Position numbers and translations under genes: made by a program
Source of the DNA: Microbacterium sp.
Lineage (GTDB): Bacteria; Actinomycetota; Actinomycetes; Actinomycetales; Microbacteriaceae
Reading direction: 5' to 3'
Assembly (NCBI RefSeq): GCF_031180975.1
Contig: NZ_JAPSLI010000009.1
Location: forward strand, 1-64,000
Length of the DNA: 64,000 nt
Part shown: positions 37,091-48,700 of the stretch, one piece after another
Numbering within the stretch: the stretch's first letter is position 1
How the letters are laid out: each line of letters starts with the position of its first letter
The notes under the pieces: generated by a model
The model's input: only the letters and a program-made list of their open reading frames with translations
What the model was told of the DNA's origin: nothing
The model's database searches: none

Positions 37091-38767
37091 ATGACTTCCG
37101 CGGACGTGACCACCCCGGCCGACGCTGAGGCGCTCGCCACCCGCATCCTGCAGCCGCGAGAGCGGCCCCTGCTGTTGGTGTCGACCGACCACGACGGCGC
37201 GTACGCGTTCGACGTCGATGAGTTGCGGGCCGAGCTCGACGGCATCGCCGACGTGGTCACCATCGCGACCGGCATCCCGACCAAACACCTCGAGTCGCTG
37301 CTGCCCGAGAAGACGCAGGTGTTCAACGGTGCGGCCCGCTCGTACCCGCCCGACTTCGGCGACGACCCCGACTGGGAGCGATCGCACCTGCGCTTCCCCG
37401 GGCAGGCGCGCACCCGCGATCTCATCCACGACGCCATGGCGCAGACCGGCCGGCGCACCGTGCAGTCCGCGCCGGCCGCCGGCATCCACCGCGTCAGCGG
37501 AGTCGTGCAGGGGTTCGTCGCCGACGGCACCCGCGCAATGGTGCGGCTCGACGACGGCACCACCGTCACCGCGAGCGCCACCCTGCTGCCGCCCGACCTG
37601 CCGCTCATGGCCGCGCTCATCGTCGGCGAGCCGGTCAGCGGCATCCTCGACGGCGCCGAACTGCACCCCGAGCCGCTCGCGCCCGATCTGGGCGCGTTCC
37701 CCGACGGATGCCACACCCTCGCGCTGGTCGTGAAAGTCACCGACCTGCGGGCGACCGCACAGCTGCATCCGCGCATCTCGGTCGTGCTGCGCCGCCGCGA
37801 CGTCGACCCGGATGAGCGCCCGGTCAGCGACCTGCTCGCCGTCGGCGATGTCATCCGCGCCCGCGTGCACCGCAAGCCGGGCGGCGAGATCGCCCTCAGC
37901 CTCGTCGACGTCGACCCCGACGCGCCCGTCCTGCCGCCGCTCGCGCTCGTCGAGGGCGGTGCGCCCTGGCTCAGCGAGGACCGCCCCCGCCCCACGGATG
38001 CCGAACCGACGCGGGATGCCGACCACGCCGCATCCCCGGCGAGCGCCGCCCCTGCCGTCGCCGCGACCGCCGATGTCGCCACCCGGCATGATGTCGCCGC
38101 CCTCGCGCACGAGATCACCGCGCTGCGCAGCGAACTGCTCGCCCTCACCAACCTCGTGGCCCGCTCGAACGGCGACCGGCCGCCCCGCGCCGGGGACGAC
38201 GCCGAGCGACTGCGCGCCGAGAACGAGCGGCTGCGCGCCGAGCTCAGCCGGGAGCGCGCCGAACGGGCCGGCGCCGAGGCCAAGCTCGCCGAGGTCACGG
38301 AAGACCGCCGGGAGGCTGGTCGCGCATTGAAGGACGCCCGCCGCGCGGCCGAACGCGCCCACGTGGATCCCACGGCCGACGGCATCCGTCTCGAGATCGA
38401 ACGCACCTGGGGCATCCGCACCGCACCCGGCGAGCGCGCCCGCTGGCCGCTGCGCGAGTACTCCCTCGGCGCGGGGTTCATCGAGTCGCTCGCGTCGCTC
38501 GACGAGACGCAGCTGAGCAAGGCGGTGCGGGCGTGCGTGGATGCCATCACCGGGCGCGACCGCGAGATTCCGGCACGCGAGCTGCACCGCCTGCGCACCG
38601 GCGAGGGCGGCGACGACTCGTACGTGGTGCGCGCCGACGGCGCCCGCTGCTGGCGGTCGTCGATCGAGCAGAACGCGCCAGGCGCGCGCCGGCTGCACTA
38701 CTGGGAGTTGCCCGGCGGGGTGATCGAGCTCAGCCGCGTGGTGCACCACGACGACACCAGGCCGTGA
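37091..38767 (+). CDS. large coiled-coil protein of unknown function
   Basis: A 558-residue soluble protein. Residues 1-110 form an alpha/beta region (RPLLLVSTDHDGAYAFDVDE). A beta-rich middle (about 125-285) includes VGDVIRARVHRKPGGEIALS, which resembles an S1/OB-type fold. A Pro/Ala linker follows, then a long coiled coil (about 335-425, RLRAENERLRAELSRERAER). The end has a conserved-looking domain with the motif ELHRLRTGEGGDD. I do not recognise the family. ATG at 37091 has no ribosome site, suggesting a leaderless mRNA. The gene stands alone before dodecin. Confidence 0.72.
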   Translation: MTSADVTTPADAEALATRILQPRERPLLLVSTDHDGAYAFDVDELRAELDGIADVVTIATGIPTKHLESLLPEKTQVFNGAARSYPPDFGDDPDWERSHLRFPGQARTRDLIHDAMAQTGRRTVQSAPAAGIHRVSGVVQGFVADGTRAMVRLDDGTTVTASATLLPPDLPLMAALIVGEPVSGILDGAELHPEPLAPDLGAFPDGCHTLALVVKVTDLRATAQLHPRISVVLRRRDVDPDERPVSDLLAVGDVIRARVHRKPGGEIALSLVDVDPDAPVLPPLALVEGGAPWLSEDRPRPTDAEPTRDADHAASPASAAPAVAATADVATRHDVAALAHEITALRSELLALTNLVARSNGDRPPRAGDDAERLRAENERLRAELSRERAERAGAEAKLAEVTEDRREAGRALKDARRAAERAHVDPTADGIRLEIERTWGIRTAPGERARWPLREYSLGAGFIESLASLDETQLSKAVRACVDAITGRDREIPARELHRLRTGEGGDDSYVVRADGARCWRSSIEQNAPGARRLHYWELPGGVIELSRVVHHDDTRP

Positions 38768-38844
38768 CCGCGCCAGAACGGTCTTGTGGCGGCGGCGCGG
38801 AAGGCGTTGCATGGGGAGCGTTCCGTCACGAAGGAGGACCACCC

Positions 38845-39045
38845 ATGTCGGTCGCACGCGTCACCACCATCACCGCCCGCTCCAACGAGAGCTTCGAGGC
38901 CGCAATCCGGCACGGCGTGGAGAGGGCGAACGACACCCTCCGCAACGTCAGCGGCGCCTGGGTGAAGGAGCAGCAGGTCATCGTCGTCGACGGCGGGATC
39001 ACCGAGTGGCAGGTGACCCTCGAGGTCACCTTCGTCCTCGACTGA
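38845..39045 (+). CDS. dodecin (flavin-binding small protein)
   Basis: A 66-residue protein with the complete dodecin pattern. VARVTTITARSNESFEAAIR is followed by GVERANDTLRNVSGAWVKEQ, with the stacking Trp, and a final beta strand ITEWQVTLEVTFVLD. Dodecins form hollow dodecamers that store and buffer FMN or related flavins. The ATG at 38845 follows a strong AGGAGG site. It is a single gene. Confidence 0.93.
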   Translation: MSVARVTTITARSNESFEAAIRHGVERANDTLRNVSGAWVKEQQVIVVDGGITEWQVTLEVTFVLD

Positions 39046-39104
39046 GTCGGCTGCTGAGTCGGATGCCGTGAGCCGGGAGCCGCATCTGCGGTGCCCGGTG
39101 TCCG

Positions 39105-39735
39105 TCATGCCCGCTGGGCCTCTGCGAACTCGTCGGCCTCGTCCGCGGCATCCGGTCGCGTGCCGAAACCGCCGCGCGACACCTTGTTGATGATCACCGC
39201 GATCGCGCCTTTACCGGTGATATTGGGTCGCGGTGCCGAAGCTTTCCAGGGCGACGTAGGCGGCGAACATGCACCCGACCTCGGCCTCGCCGAAGCCGAG
39301 CATCTGTACCAGCCAGCAGACCGGCGGCGCCGCTGTCGCGTCACGCCGGGGGGCGGCGATCATCATCACGGCGAGCATGAAGAGGAACGGCAGAAAGCTG
39401 CCGACCGTCAGTCACCGCCGGTGAGCAGCAGCACGGCGAGGGAGAAGCAGGTGGTGATCTCCACCATCGACCCCGACAGGTAGATCGTCGCGCACAGCGG
39501 GCTGACGAACCCGGCGACGGCATCCGAGACGCCATTGCGCTTGGTCGAGGCGAGGGTGCCGGGGATCATCGCTGACGACGACGAGGTGCCGAGGGTATGG
39601 CGAAGGCATCACGCATGCCTCAGAGCGCCTTCAGCGGGTTGAGGCCCGCGAGGGCACCGGCACCGAGTACTGGATCAACAAAAACCACCACTGTCTGCGC
39701 GAACGACACGAGCAGCATAAAACTGAACGCCTGAC
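39105..39735 (-). pseudogene. dicarboxylate/amino-acid:cation symporter (DAACS) remnant
   Basis: Pieces of the C-terminal half of a DAACS transporter can be read in different frames on the minus strand. LAGLNPLKAL is followed by an in-frame TGA and then GMRDAF. Next comes LGTSSSSAMIPGTLASTKRN (the serine-rich hairpin), GVSDAVAGFVSPLCATIYLS, and GSMVEITTCF. Last is TGKGAIAVIINKVSRGGFGT before the stop at 39105. At least one nonsense change and several frameshifts are needed. The N-terminal half is absent: the CRISPR leader begins where it should be. The gene was probably cut when the array region was established. Confidence 0.8.
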
Positions 39736-39770
39736 AGTGGGTCCGTGAGATAAAGTCCTGATCATGCAGT
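39640..39770 (+). promoter_or_regulatory. CRISPR leader (putative)
   Basis: The 130 bp left of the first repeat are clearly richer in A/T than the rest of the window, including AACAAAAACC, GCATAAAACTG and GAGATAAAGTCC. The first repeats are perfect copies here, while decayed repeats cluster at the other end, so this is the leader side. The repeat strand also matches the usual type I-E reading direction. GATAAAGT (39749-39756) could be a -10 element, but no clear -35 is at the right distance. The leader partly overlaps the decayed symporter. Confidence 0.65.
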
Positions 39771-42700
39771 GTGCTCCCCGCATCGCGGGGATGATCCCGT
39801 GGATGCTGTGGTGGCGCCGTGGAACCGTAAGTGCTCCCCGCATCGCGGGGATGATCCCCACATTCACCACATCCGCGGGCAGCACGGAGCGTGCTCCCCG
39901 CATCGCGGGGATGATCCCGGACCCGCCGTTCTCGATGATCGCCTGCGCCGGTGCTCCCCGCATCGCGGGGATGATCCCCACGCCGGGTCAGGTCGGGCGT
40001 CGGCAGGCCCGTGCTCCCCGCATCGCGGGGATGATCCCCGGATGCCGACGCCGTGGGAACGCTTCTTTCGGTGCTCCCCGCATCGCGGGGATGATCCGCA
40101 ATGACCGAGCTGCTCGACGCTGTGGATGACGTGCTCCCCGCATCGCGGGGATGATCCTACCCCTCGCCCTCGGGCCAGCAGACGACGAGGGTGCTCCCCG
40201 CATCGCGGGGATGATCCGTAGTCAGGGACCGTAGGTCCCAGTGCGAGACAGTGCTCCCCGCATCGCGGGGATGATCCGCCCACCGTGCACGCCCGCACCG
40301 ACCGCAACGGGTGCTCCCCGCATCGCGGGGATGATCCCAGCTCGGCTTCCCTCTTCGTCTTGAACCCGCGGTGCTCCCCGCATCGCGGGGATGATCCGAC
40401 CGCGATCACGGACTGGACCGTCGTCGCCGAGTGCTCCCCGCATCGCGGGGATGATCCCAACGCCCGCTATGTGGGTGAGGGTTCCGAGGTGTGCTCCCCG
40501 CATCGCGGGGATGATCCCTCGATCCCCGCGGCGGTCTCGTCGTTCACCCTGTGCTCCCCGCATCGCGGGGATGATCCCCGGTCCGGGAAACCGGAGGCGG
40601 TGTTGACGCAGTGCTCCCCGCATCGCGGGGATGATCCCGCATGGCGATGTCGTTCACGTTCGACACGGACGTGCTCCCCGCATCGCGGGGATGATCCCAG
40701 CCTGTACGGGTACTCGTTCACCCTCACGGAGTGCTCCCCGCATCGCGGGGATGATCCCTTGCACCGGCGGGTGACTTCGACTGTTGCACCGTGCTCCCCG
40801 CATCGCGGGGATGATCCCAACTCGGAGGGTTTCGAGAAGGAGCACGAGGGGTGCTCCCCGCATCGCGGGGATGATCCGCCCTCCCCGGACGTGTCGTTCG
40901 TGGACGCCGGGTGCTCCCCGCATCGCGGGGATGATCCCACTCATGACCGGCACCGCCCACATTCTCGCCAGTGCTCCCCGCATCGCGGGGATGATCCGTA
41001 TCGGTAGCCATGTCATCCCCTAGTGATGAGGTGCTCCCCGCATCGCGGGGATGATCCCTTGTCAGCGGCGGCGCTCATTGCCTGGGCGCGGTGCTCCCCG
41101 CATCGCGGGGATGATCCCGACCAGCACCGGCACGAGCAGACCACACCCGCGTGCTCCCCGCATCGCGGGGATGATCCCCATGCCGAGCAGCGCGTCGGAG
41201 TAGGCGCGCGGTGCTCCCCGCATCGCGGGGATGATCCGTGGTACCTGGCGCTGAAGTACAACACCGACGCGTGCTCCCCGCATCGCGGGGATGATCCGCT
41301 CGACGCGAAGATCGCCCTTGCGGGCACGCAGTGCTCCCCGCATCGCGGGGATGATCCCGATACGGGCAGGTCAATCCAGGTGTAGTTGCGGTGCTCCCCG
41401 CATCGCGGGGATGATCCGGCCGCGACCGAGTGCCCGCACCGATGCCCGAGGTGCTCCCCGCATCGCGGGGATGATCCCCGCTCTGCCGTCAGGCGCACGC
41501 CGGAGCGTCTGTGCTCCCCGCATCGCGGGGATGATCCCACTTTCAGGGTGCCGGCGTGCATGTCGAGGTCGTGCTCCCCGCATCGCGGGGATGATCCCAT
41601 CGACATCTGGTCAGATGCCGACTTCCGTGAGTGCTCCCCGCATCGCGGGGATGATCCCGTCTGCGGGAGTGAGTACCAGAGCACAGCGGAGTGCTCCCCG
41701 CATCGCGGGGATGATCCCCGAGCGGAAGGAGCCGCAGGGCGAACCGACCGGTGCTCCCCGCATCGCGGGGATGATCCCCCCGCGCCTACCGTTTACAAGA
41801 CGGTTGCTCTGTGCTCCCCGCATCGCGGGGATGATCCCCGCTCTGCGCATCGGCCCGCTGAAGCGGTCCTGTGCTCCCCGCATCGCGGGGATGATCCCCA
41901 GTCGAAGACCCAGCAGAAGGCGCGTGAAGACGTGCTCCCCGCATCGCGGGGATGATCCCCCAGAACTTGGGCTTCTGCTCTCGTTCGTAGGGTGCTCCCC
42001 GCATCGCGGGGATGATCCCGACCTGAGCCTGCCCGACCAGCTCGACTGCTAGTGCTCCCCGCATCGCGGGGATGATCCCAACATCGCCGCGGTCGCTTCA
42101 CTGGTGGACTTGTGCTCCCCGCATCGCGGGGATGATCCCGCCGAGTTGCTGGCTTGCGCGTCCTGCACGGCGTGCTCCCCGCATCGCGGGGATGATCCCC
42201 GATGGTCGTCCGGAACATCCGCATCGCGAAGGTGCTCCCCGCATCGCGGGGATGATCCCTCACGTCTCCTCGTCGCAGCGCACGCCGACCGGTGCTCCCC
42301 GCATCGCGGGGATGATCCCCAGGCTGATCGCCCCATCGACGAGCAACGGCACGTGCTCCCCGCATCGCGGGGATGATCCCTTCGCTCCCGTCGATGAGAG
42401 AGCCGGGTGCGCGTGCTCCCCGCATCGCGGGGATGATCCACAGCCTGCTTGCGCTCCGCAGTCTTGCCATGGTGTGCTCCCCGCATCGCGGGGATGATCC
42501 TGCAGCAGCAGATCCCGCAACGCCGCCTTCGAAGTGCTCCCCGCATCGCGGGGATGATCCCGACGGCACCGAACATCCCGGACGCTACAACTGGTGCTCC
42601 CCGCATCGCGGGGATGATCCCCCATGACGACGGATCGCAGACGCGTCACCGAGGTGCTCCCCGCATCGCGGGGATGATCCCTCGACCGGTTCCAGGTGAA

Positions 42701-45700
42701 ACAGGGCCCGGTAGTGCTCCCCGCATCGCGGGGATGATCCCACCGAGCACCGTCGTGGACGAGCTCGCCGGATGTGCTCCCCGCATCGCGGGGATGATCC
42801 CGTGGAGAAGTGGAAGACGACCGTCACGGGGTCGTGCTCCCCGCATCGCGGGGATGATCCCACCCGTGACCGAAGTCGGACGCACTCACGCCGGGTGCTC
42901 CCCGCATCGCGGGGATGATCCCTGCCGAACCCCGTTGATGTACAGGCCACCCTTGTGCTCCCCGCATCGCGGGGATGATCCCTGGACAGTGACGGGGCCG
43001 CCCGGTTCCATCGTGTGCTCCCCGCATCGCGGGGATGATCCCCGTGGGAAGTGGACATGTACACGGACGCCGCCGTGCTCCCCGCATCGCGGGGATGATC
43101 CGGATCAACGCGTCACGCTCCAAAGTCAGCCGACGTGCTCCCCGCATCGCGGGGATGATCCGAGCAGCTGACGCCACGCGACGGGTTTGACGACGTGCTC
43201 CCCGCATCGCGGGGATGATCCGGCGCGCAAGGATGCCCGCCTCGATCAGACGGAGTGCTCCCCGCATCGCGGGGATGATCCGCAGACGGGACCCGCATCA
43301 TGACCACGACCAGCGTGCTCCCCGCATCGCGGGGATGATCCCGCCGAGTTGCTGGCTTGCGCGTCCTGCACGGCGTGCTCCCCGCATCGCGGGGATGATC
43401 CCCGATGGTCGTCCGGAACATCCGCATCGCGAAGGTGCTCCCCGCATCGCGGGGATGATCCCCTCGCGCCGGCGATCGTCGGGTAGCAGTGCAGGTGCTC
43501 CCCGCATCGCGGGGATGATCCCGCGCACCGTTCACCGTTCGACCGCTCACAGACGTGCTCCCCGCATCGCGGGGATGATCCCTCCAACCCATCTCGTACG
43601 TCCACCCGGCCTCCGTGCTCCCCGCATCGCGGGGATGATCCGTTCACCGGTGAGGAGTATGTGCCGTGGTTGCTGTGCTCCCCGCATCGCGGGGATGATC
43701 CCACAGCCCGGTTGTGGTTGGTGCGGATCAAGCCGTGCTCCCCGCATCGCGGGGATGATCCCGCGACCACATTCGGCGTAGCGATGCCGAGCTGGTGCTC
43801 CCCGCATCGCGGGGATGATCCGTCGCGCGAGACGAGCAGGCTGATACGCATCGGGTGCTCCCCGCATCGCGGGGATGATCCTTCACCCGTGACAACGGGG
43901 CGGTCGTTGACGCGGTGCTCCCCGCATCGCGGGGATGATCCCCCCGGCCAAGCGTGGGGTGTTGAGTCGGACCTGGTGCTCCCCGCATCGCGGGGATGAT
44001 CCCCGCCTGAGAGCACCCTCATGTCTCCGGTCAGAGTGCTCCCCGCATCGCGGGGATGATCCCCGTCGGCGCTGCCGCGGGTATCGCGCTCACCGGTGCT
44101 CCCCGCATCGCGGGGATGATCCAAGTCGACCCACGGGGCCGGCAGCTTGTCGACCGGCGTGCTCCCCGCATCGCGGGGATGATCCCCTGACCGACTTCGC
44201 GCTGAGCGCGGACCTGTCGTGCTCCCCGCATCGCGGGGATGATCCCCTTTCGCGCTTGTATCCGCCGATGATGCCGCGGTGCTCCCCGCATCGCGGGGAT
44301 GATCCCGAGTAGTCGGTGCCCACGTCCACGAACATCCGGTGCTCCCCGCATCGCGGGGATGATCCCGCGCCTCGCGCGACCTGGGCTGCGGCGGCGAGGT
44401 GCTCCCCGCATCGCGGGGATGATCCGTATGGCAACGCCGCCGCTGTCACCCGCGCCGGGTGCTCCCCGCATCGCGGGGATGATCCCACGCCGCGCATGTC
44501 TCGGACGCCGCAGCCGGTGTGCTCCCCGCATCGCGGGGATGATCCGTGGTATCTGGCGCTGAAGTACAACACCGACGCGTGCTCCCCGCATCGCGGGGAT
44601 GATCCCCTGGCCACGAACCCTCGCTTCCGCACCACCGCGTGCTCCCCGCATCGCGGGGATGATCCCTATCGCAAGGGAACAACGGGTTCCCGATCATTGT
44701 GCTCCCCGCATCGCGGGGATGATCCGGTGACGGATTGTGCGCCAGCCGGGGGCGTGGAGTGCTCCCCGCATCGCGGGGATGATCCCCCCACCGGTTGAAC
44801 GCGGACCCCGGGTCGGTCGTGCTCCCCGCATCGCGGGGATGATCCACCCGACCCGCCCCTTCTGCTGCTTCCATGTCGCGTGCTCCCCGCATCGCGGGGA
44901 TGATCCGCTCGAACCGAAGAGCGTGGGTGATGCGTGGCGGTGCTCCCCGCATCGCGGGGATGATCCCATGATCGGTGCGGGTCCGTTCCCGAACGGGTCG
45001 TGCTCCCCGCATCGCGGGGATGATCCCACCACCGGCGGCAGGTTCTTCATCGAAGACAAGTGCTCCCCGCATCGCGGGGATGATCCCTGGGCGATGTCCT
45101 CCGGGCCAAGAGACCCAGCGTGCTCCCCGCATCGCGGGGATGATCCCCCTCCCTGCGGACGATGCTGCTGCGGCTGGCGAGTGCTCCCCGCATCGCGGGG
45201 ATGATCCCACGAATGAGATCCGCAGACATGGCGTTGGCAGGTGCTCCCCGCATCGCGGGGATGATCCGCCGCTCGCCGGGACAGTCGCAGCGAACGTGCT
45301 GTGCTCCCCGCATCGCGGGGATGATCCCCCGGGGCCGACGAGCAGGTTCCGCCATGACGCGTGCTCCCCGCATCGCGGGGATGATCCCCGGCACCCGTAC
45401 TTCGAGGAAGGCGCGGACGAGTGCTCCCCGCATCGCGGGGATGATCCGGTCTGCTCGTCGGGCTCCGGGACTATCGTCCAGTGCTCCCCGCATCGCGGGG
45501 ATGATCCGGGCACGGCGGGGATGGGTTGGCAGGCGATGTGGTGCTCCCCGCATCGCGGGGATGATCCCACGTGCCCTCGGCGAGCGGGCCGGCGGAACAC
45601 GTGCTCCCCGCATCGCGGGGATGATCCCCCGAGCCGGTCGAGCACGTACCGGGACAGGTTGTGCTCCCCGCATCGCGGGGATGATCCCCGCAGCGCGAGC

Positions 45701-48700
45701 GCGGCTGCCTCGAGCGGGGTGTGCTCCCCGCATCGCGGGGATGATCCTTCGTCGTCAACCCGGCGGTGCGCATGCCGGCGAGTGCTCCCCGCATCGCGGG
45801 GATGATCCCCCTTGATCGCAAGAGTCCACACACCCCACGCGGTGCTCCCCGCATCGCGGGGATGATCCCGGGACGATACCGCCCTTGGCAGCGGTCATTT
45901 GGTGCTCCCCGCATCGCGGGGATGATCCCGGGCGGGTCGAGGTGCCGATGGTTGCGGCGCCGTGCTCCCCGCATCGCGGGGATGATCCCATGTCGTCATC
46001 CCTAGGTCAGTGCCAGGGGCGGTGCTCCCCGCATCGCGGGGATGATCCCTCTTCGGGCCGTACGTGAGTCCGCCCGGAAACGTGCTCCCCGCATCGCGGG
46101 GATGATCCCAGTCCATGTGGTTGGACGTGGTGCGTGCGGGCGTGCTCCCCGCATCGCGGGGATGATCCCCGGGACCGCCTCATACCAGTCACCGACAGCG
46201 AGTGCTCCCCGCATCGCGGGGATGATCCCCCACCCGGATTCGTGAGCGTCATACGCGCACCGTGCTCCCCGCATCGCGGGGATGATCCCGAGTTTCCCGA
46301 CGCGACGCGCCTGCAGCGGATGTGCTCCCCGCATCGCGGGGATGATCCCGAGTCCGAGCCGGTGGACGAGTGGGATGCCGCGTGCTCCCCGCATCGCGGG
46401 GATGATCCCATCACCGATCAGGCGCAGCACACCGGGGCCGGGTGCTCCCCGCATCGCGGGGATGATCCCACGGTGCAGTTGATCAGCCCACCGAACGCAC
46501 CGTGCTCCCCGCATCGCGGGGATGATCCGGTGGGTGTCGCATCGCGGCGGCTGGAGGTTCCGTGCTCCCCGCATCGCGGGGATGATCCCATCAACCAGGT
46601 CACAAAGGAAAACCAGCAGGCCGTGCTCCCCGCATCGCGGGGATGATCCGGCGAGACGTGGACAGCGATCGCTGAAGCCCTGGTGCTCCCCGCATCGCGG
46701 GGATGATCCCCAACCTCGAAGCGCCCGCGTGTCAGACTCCACGTGCTCCCCGCATCGCGGGGATGATCCCCACGTCGCACTGCTGCGTCCCGGTCACGTC
46801 GTGTGCTCCCCGCATCGCGGGGATGATCCCAGGTCGGCGTCCAGCAGGAGGATGACGTACAGGTGCTCCCCGCATCGCGGGGATGATCCACACCCGCCCG
46901 GCACTCAAAACAAGCACTTGATTGTGCTCCCCGCATCGCGGGGATGATCCCCCGCCGTCCATGCGAGCGATGATCGGTTCGGCGTGCTCCCCGCATCGCG
47001 GGGATGATCCCTCGGCCGTCACCTGCTCCGCAGTCGGGAACGCGTGCTCCCCGCATCGCGGGGATGATCCCGGGAGCACGGCAAGCTGCGACCTGTGTGT
47101 CCAGTGCTCCCCGCATCGCGGGGATGATCCGACGTGGCGGGTCACGTCCAGCAACCCTCGCGCCGTGCTCCCCGCATCGCGGGGATGATCCCATGTCGTC
47201 ATCCCCTTGAATGATTGGGAACCCGTGCTCCCCGCATCGCGGGATGATCCCGCTCCGGGCAGCGGCATCCCTGCCGGATTCATGTGCTCCCCGCATCGCG
47301 GGGATGATCCCCCGTTCGGGACGGCCCCGGAGGTGAACGTGCCGTGCTCCCCGCATCGCGGGGATGATCCTGGCAGAGCAGATCGCACGCGAGGCGTGGC
47401 GACGTGCTCCCCGCATCGCGGGGATGATCCGGCGCCCGTGCCGCTCATCATGCTGATTGTGCGGTGCTCCCCGCATCGCGGGGATGATCCCGCCCGTCCC
47501 GATGGCCTACTGTGACCGATGCGGTGCTCCCCGCATCGCGGGGATGATCCGGATCGTGCGTGCCTCACGGCGGGCCGAGTAGCGTGCTCCCCGCATCGCG
47601 GGGATGATCCCCGGGAGGTCTACTGCCGGCTGAGCATGGCTAAGTGCTCCCCGCATCGCGGGGATGATCCCACAACCCGACGCGTACCCATCGAGGGCGG
47701 CGTGCTCCCCGCATCGCGGGGATGATCCGTGGATCTCTTTGCCGTTGTTCCGGATGAAGAAGTGCTCCCCGCATCGCGGGGATGATCCAGAAGGCCCCAC
47801 GCTTGCGCGTACGCGTTCGCGGTGCTCCCCGCATCGCGGGGATGATCCGTCCTTCAAGCCCTCACGGAGGCTCTCTGAGTCGTGCTCCCCGCATCGCGGG
47901 GATGATCCCCACGTCGTACTGCTGCGTCCCGGTCACGTCGTGTGCTCCCCGCATCGCGGGGATGATCCGTCGTATCTGCGGTTGATGTCGGTTCGGGTGA
48001 GGTGCTCCCCGCATCGCGGGGATGATCCCGAACCGGGACGGCGTGTGGAAGCACCAGCTGTGTGCTCCCCGCATCGCGGGGATGATCCGCGCGCGCATCA
48101 CAGCCCACCCCAAACGGCCAGGTGCTCCCCGCATCGCGGGGATGATCCGAAGTCGCCGATGATCTGCGCGCCGCCGATCGCGTGCTCCCCGCATCGCGGG
48201 GATGATCCGTCGATCGCGTACTTCGCGCCGACGAGCACGGCGTGCTCCCCGCATCGCGGGGATGATCCCGCCTTGGTCTCGCTGGCGATCCCGACCTGGT
48301 AGTGCTCCCCGCATCGCGGGGATAATCCCGCCGGCGCGTGCGGGTCGACGTTGCGCGTCTGGTGCTCCCCGCATCGCGGGGATGATCCCGCTCGTGCGCG
48401 TTCTGTCGCCGTCGGCAGGTTGTGCTCCCCGCATCGCGGGGATGATCCCCGCTGAGCAGGTTCGCGTACACCTTGTCCGACGTGCTCCCCGCATCGCGGG
48501 GATGATCCCCAGCAGATGCGCGACCAGCTCGTCGCGTCGCAGTGCTCCCCGCATCGCGGGGATGATCCCGAGTCGGCGAACGCCGTCAAGGTGTCCTACG
48601 GGGTGCTCGCCGCATCGCGGGGATGATCCAGTAGTCCCACCGGACGATGAACGGCGAGTCGGCGTGCTCCCCACATCGCGGGGATGATCCGGAGTCGATG

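Noticed and set aside
37001-38857. 600-residue minus-strand frames opposite the coiled-coil protein gene
   Set aside because: Composition is typical of antisense reading. The plus-strand frame has domain structure and a coiled coil.
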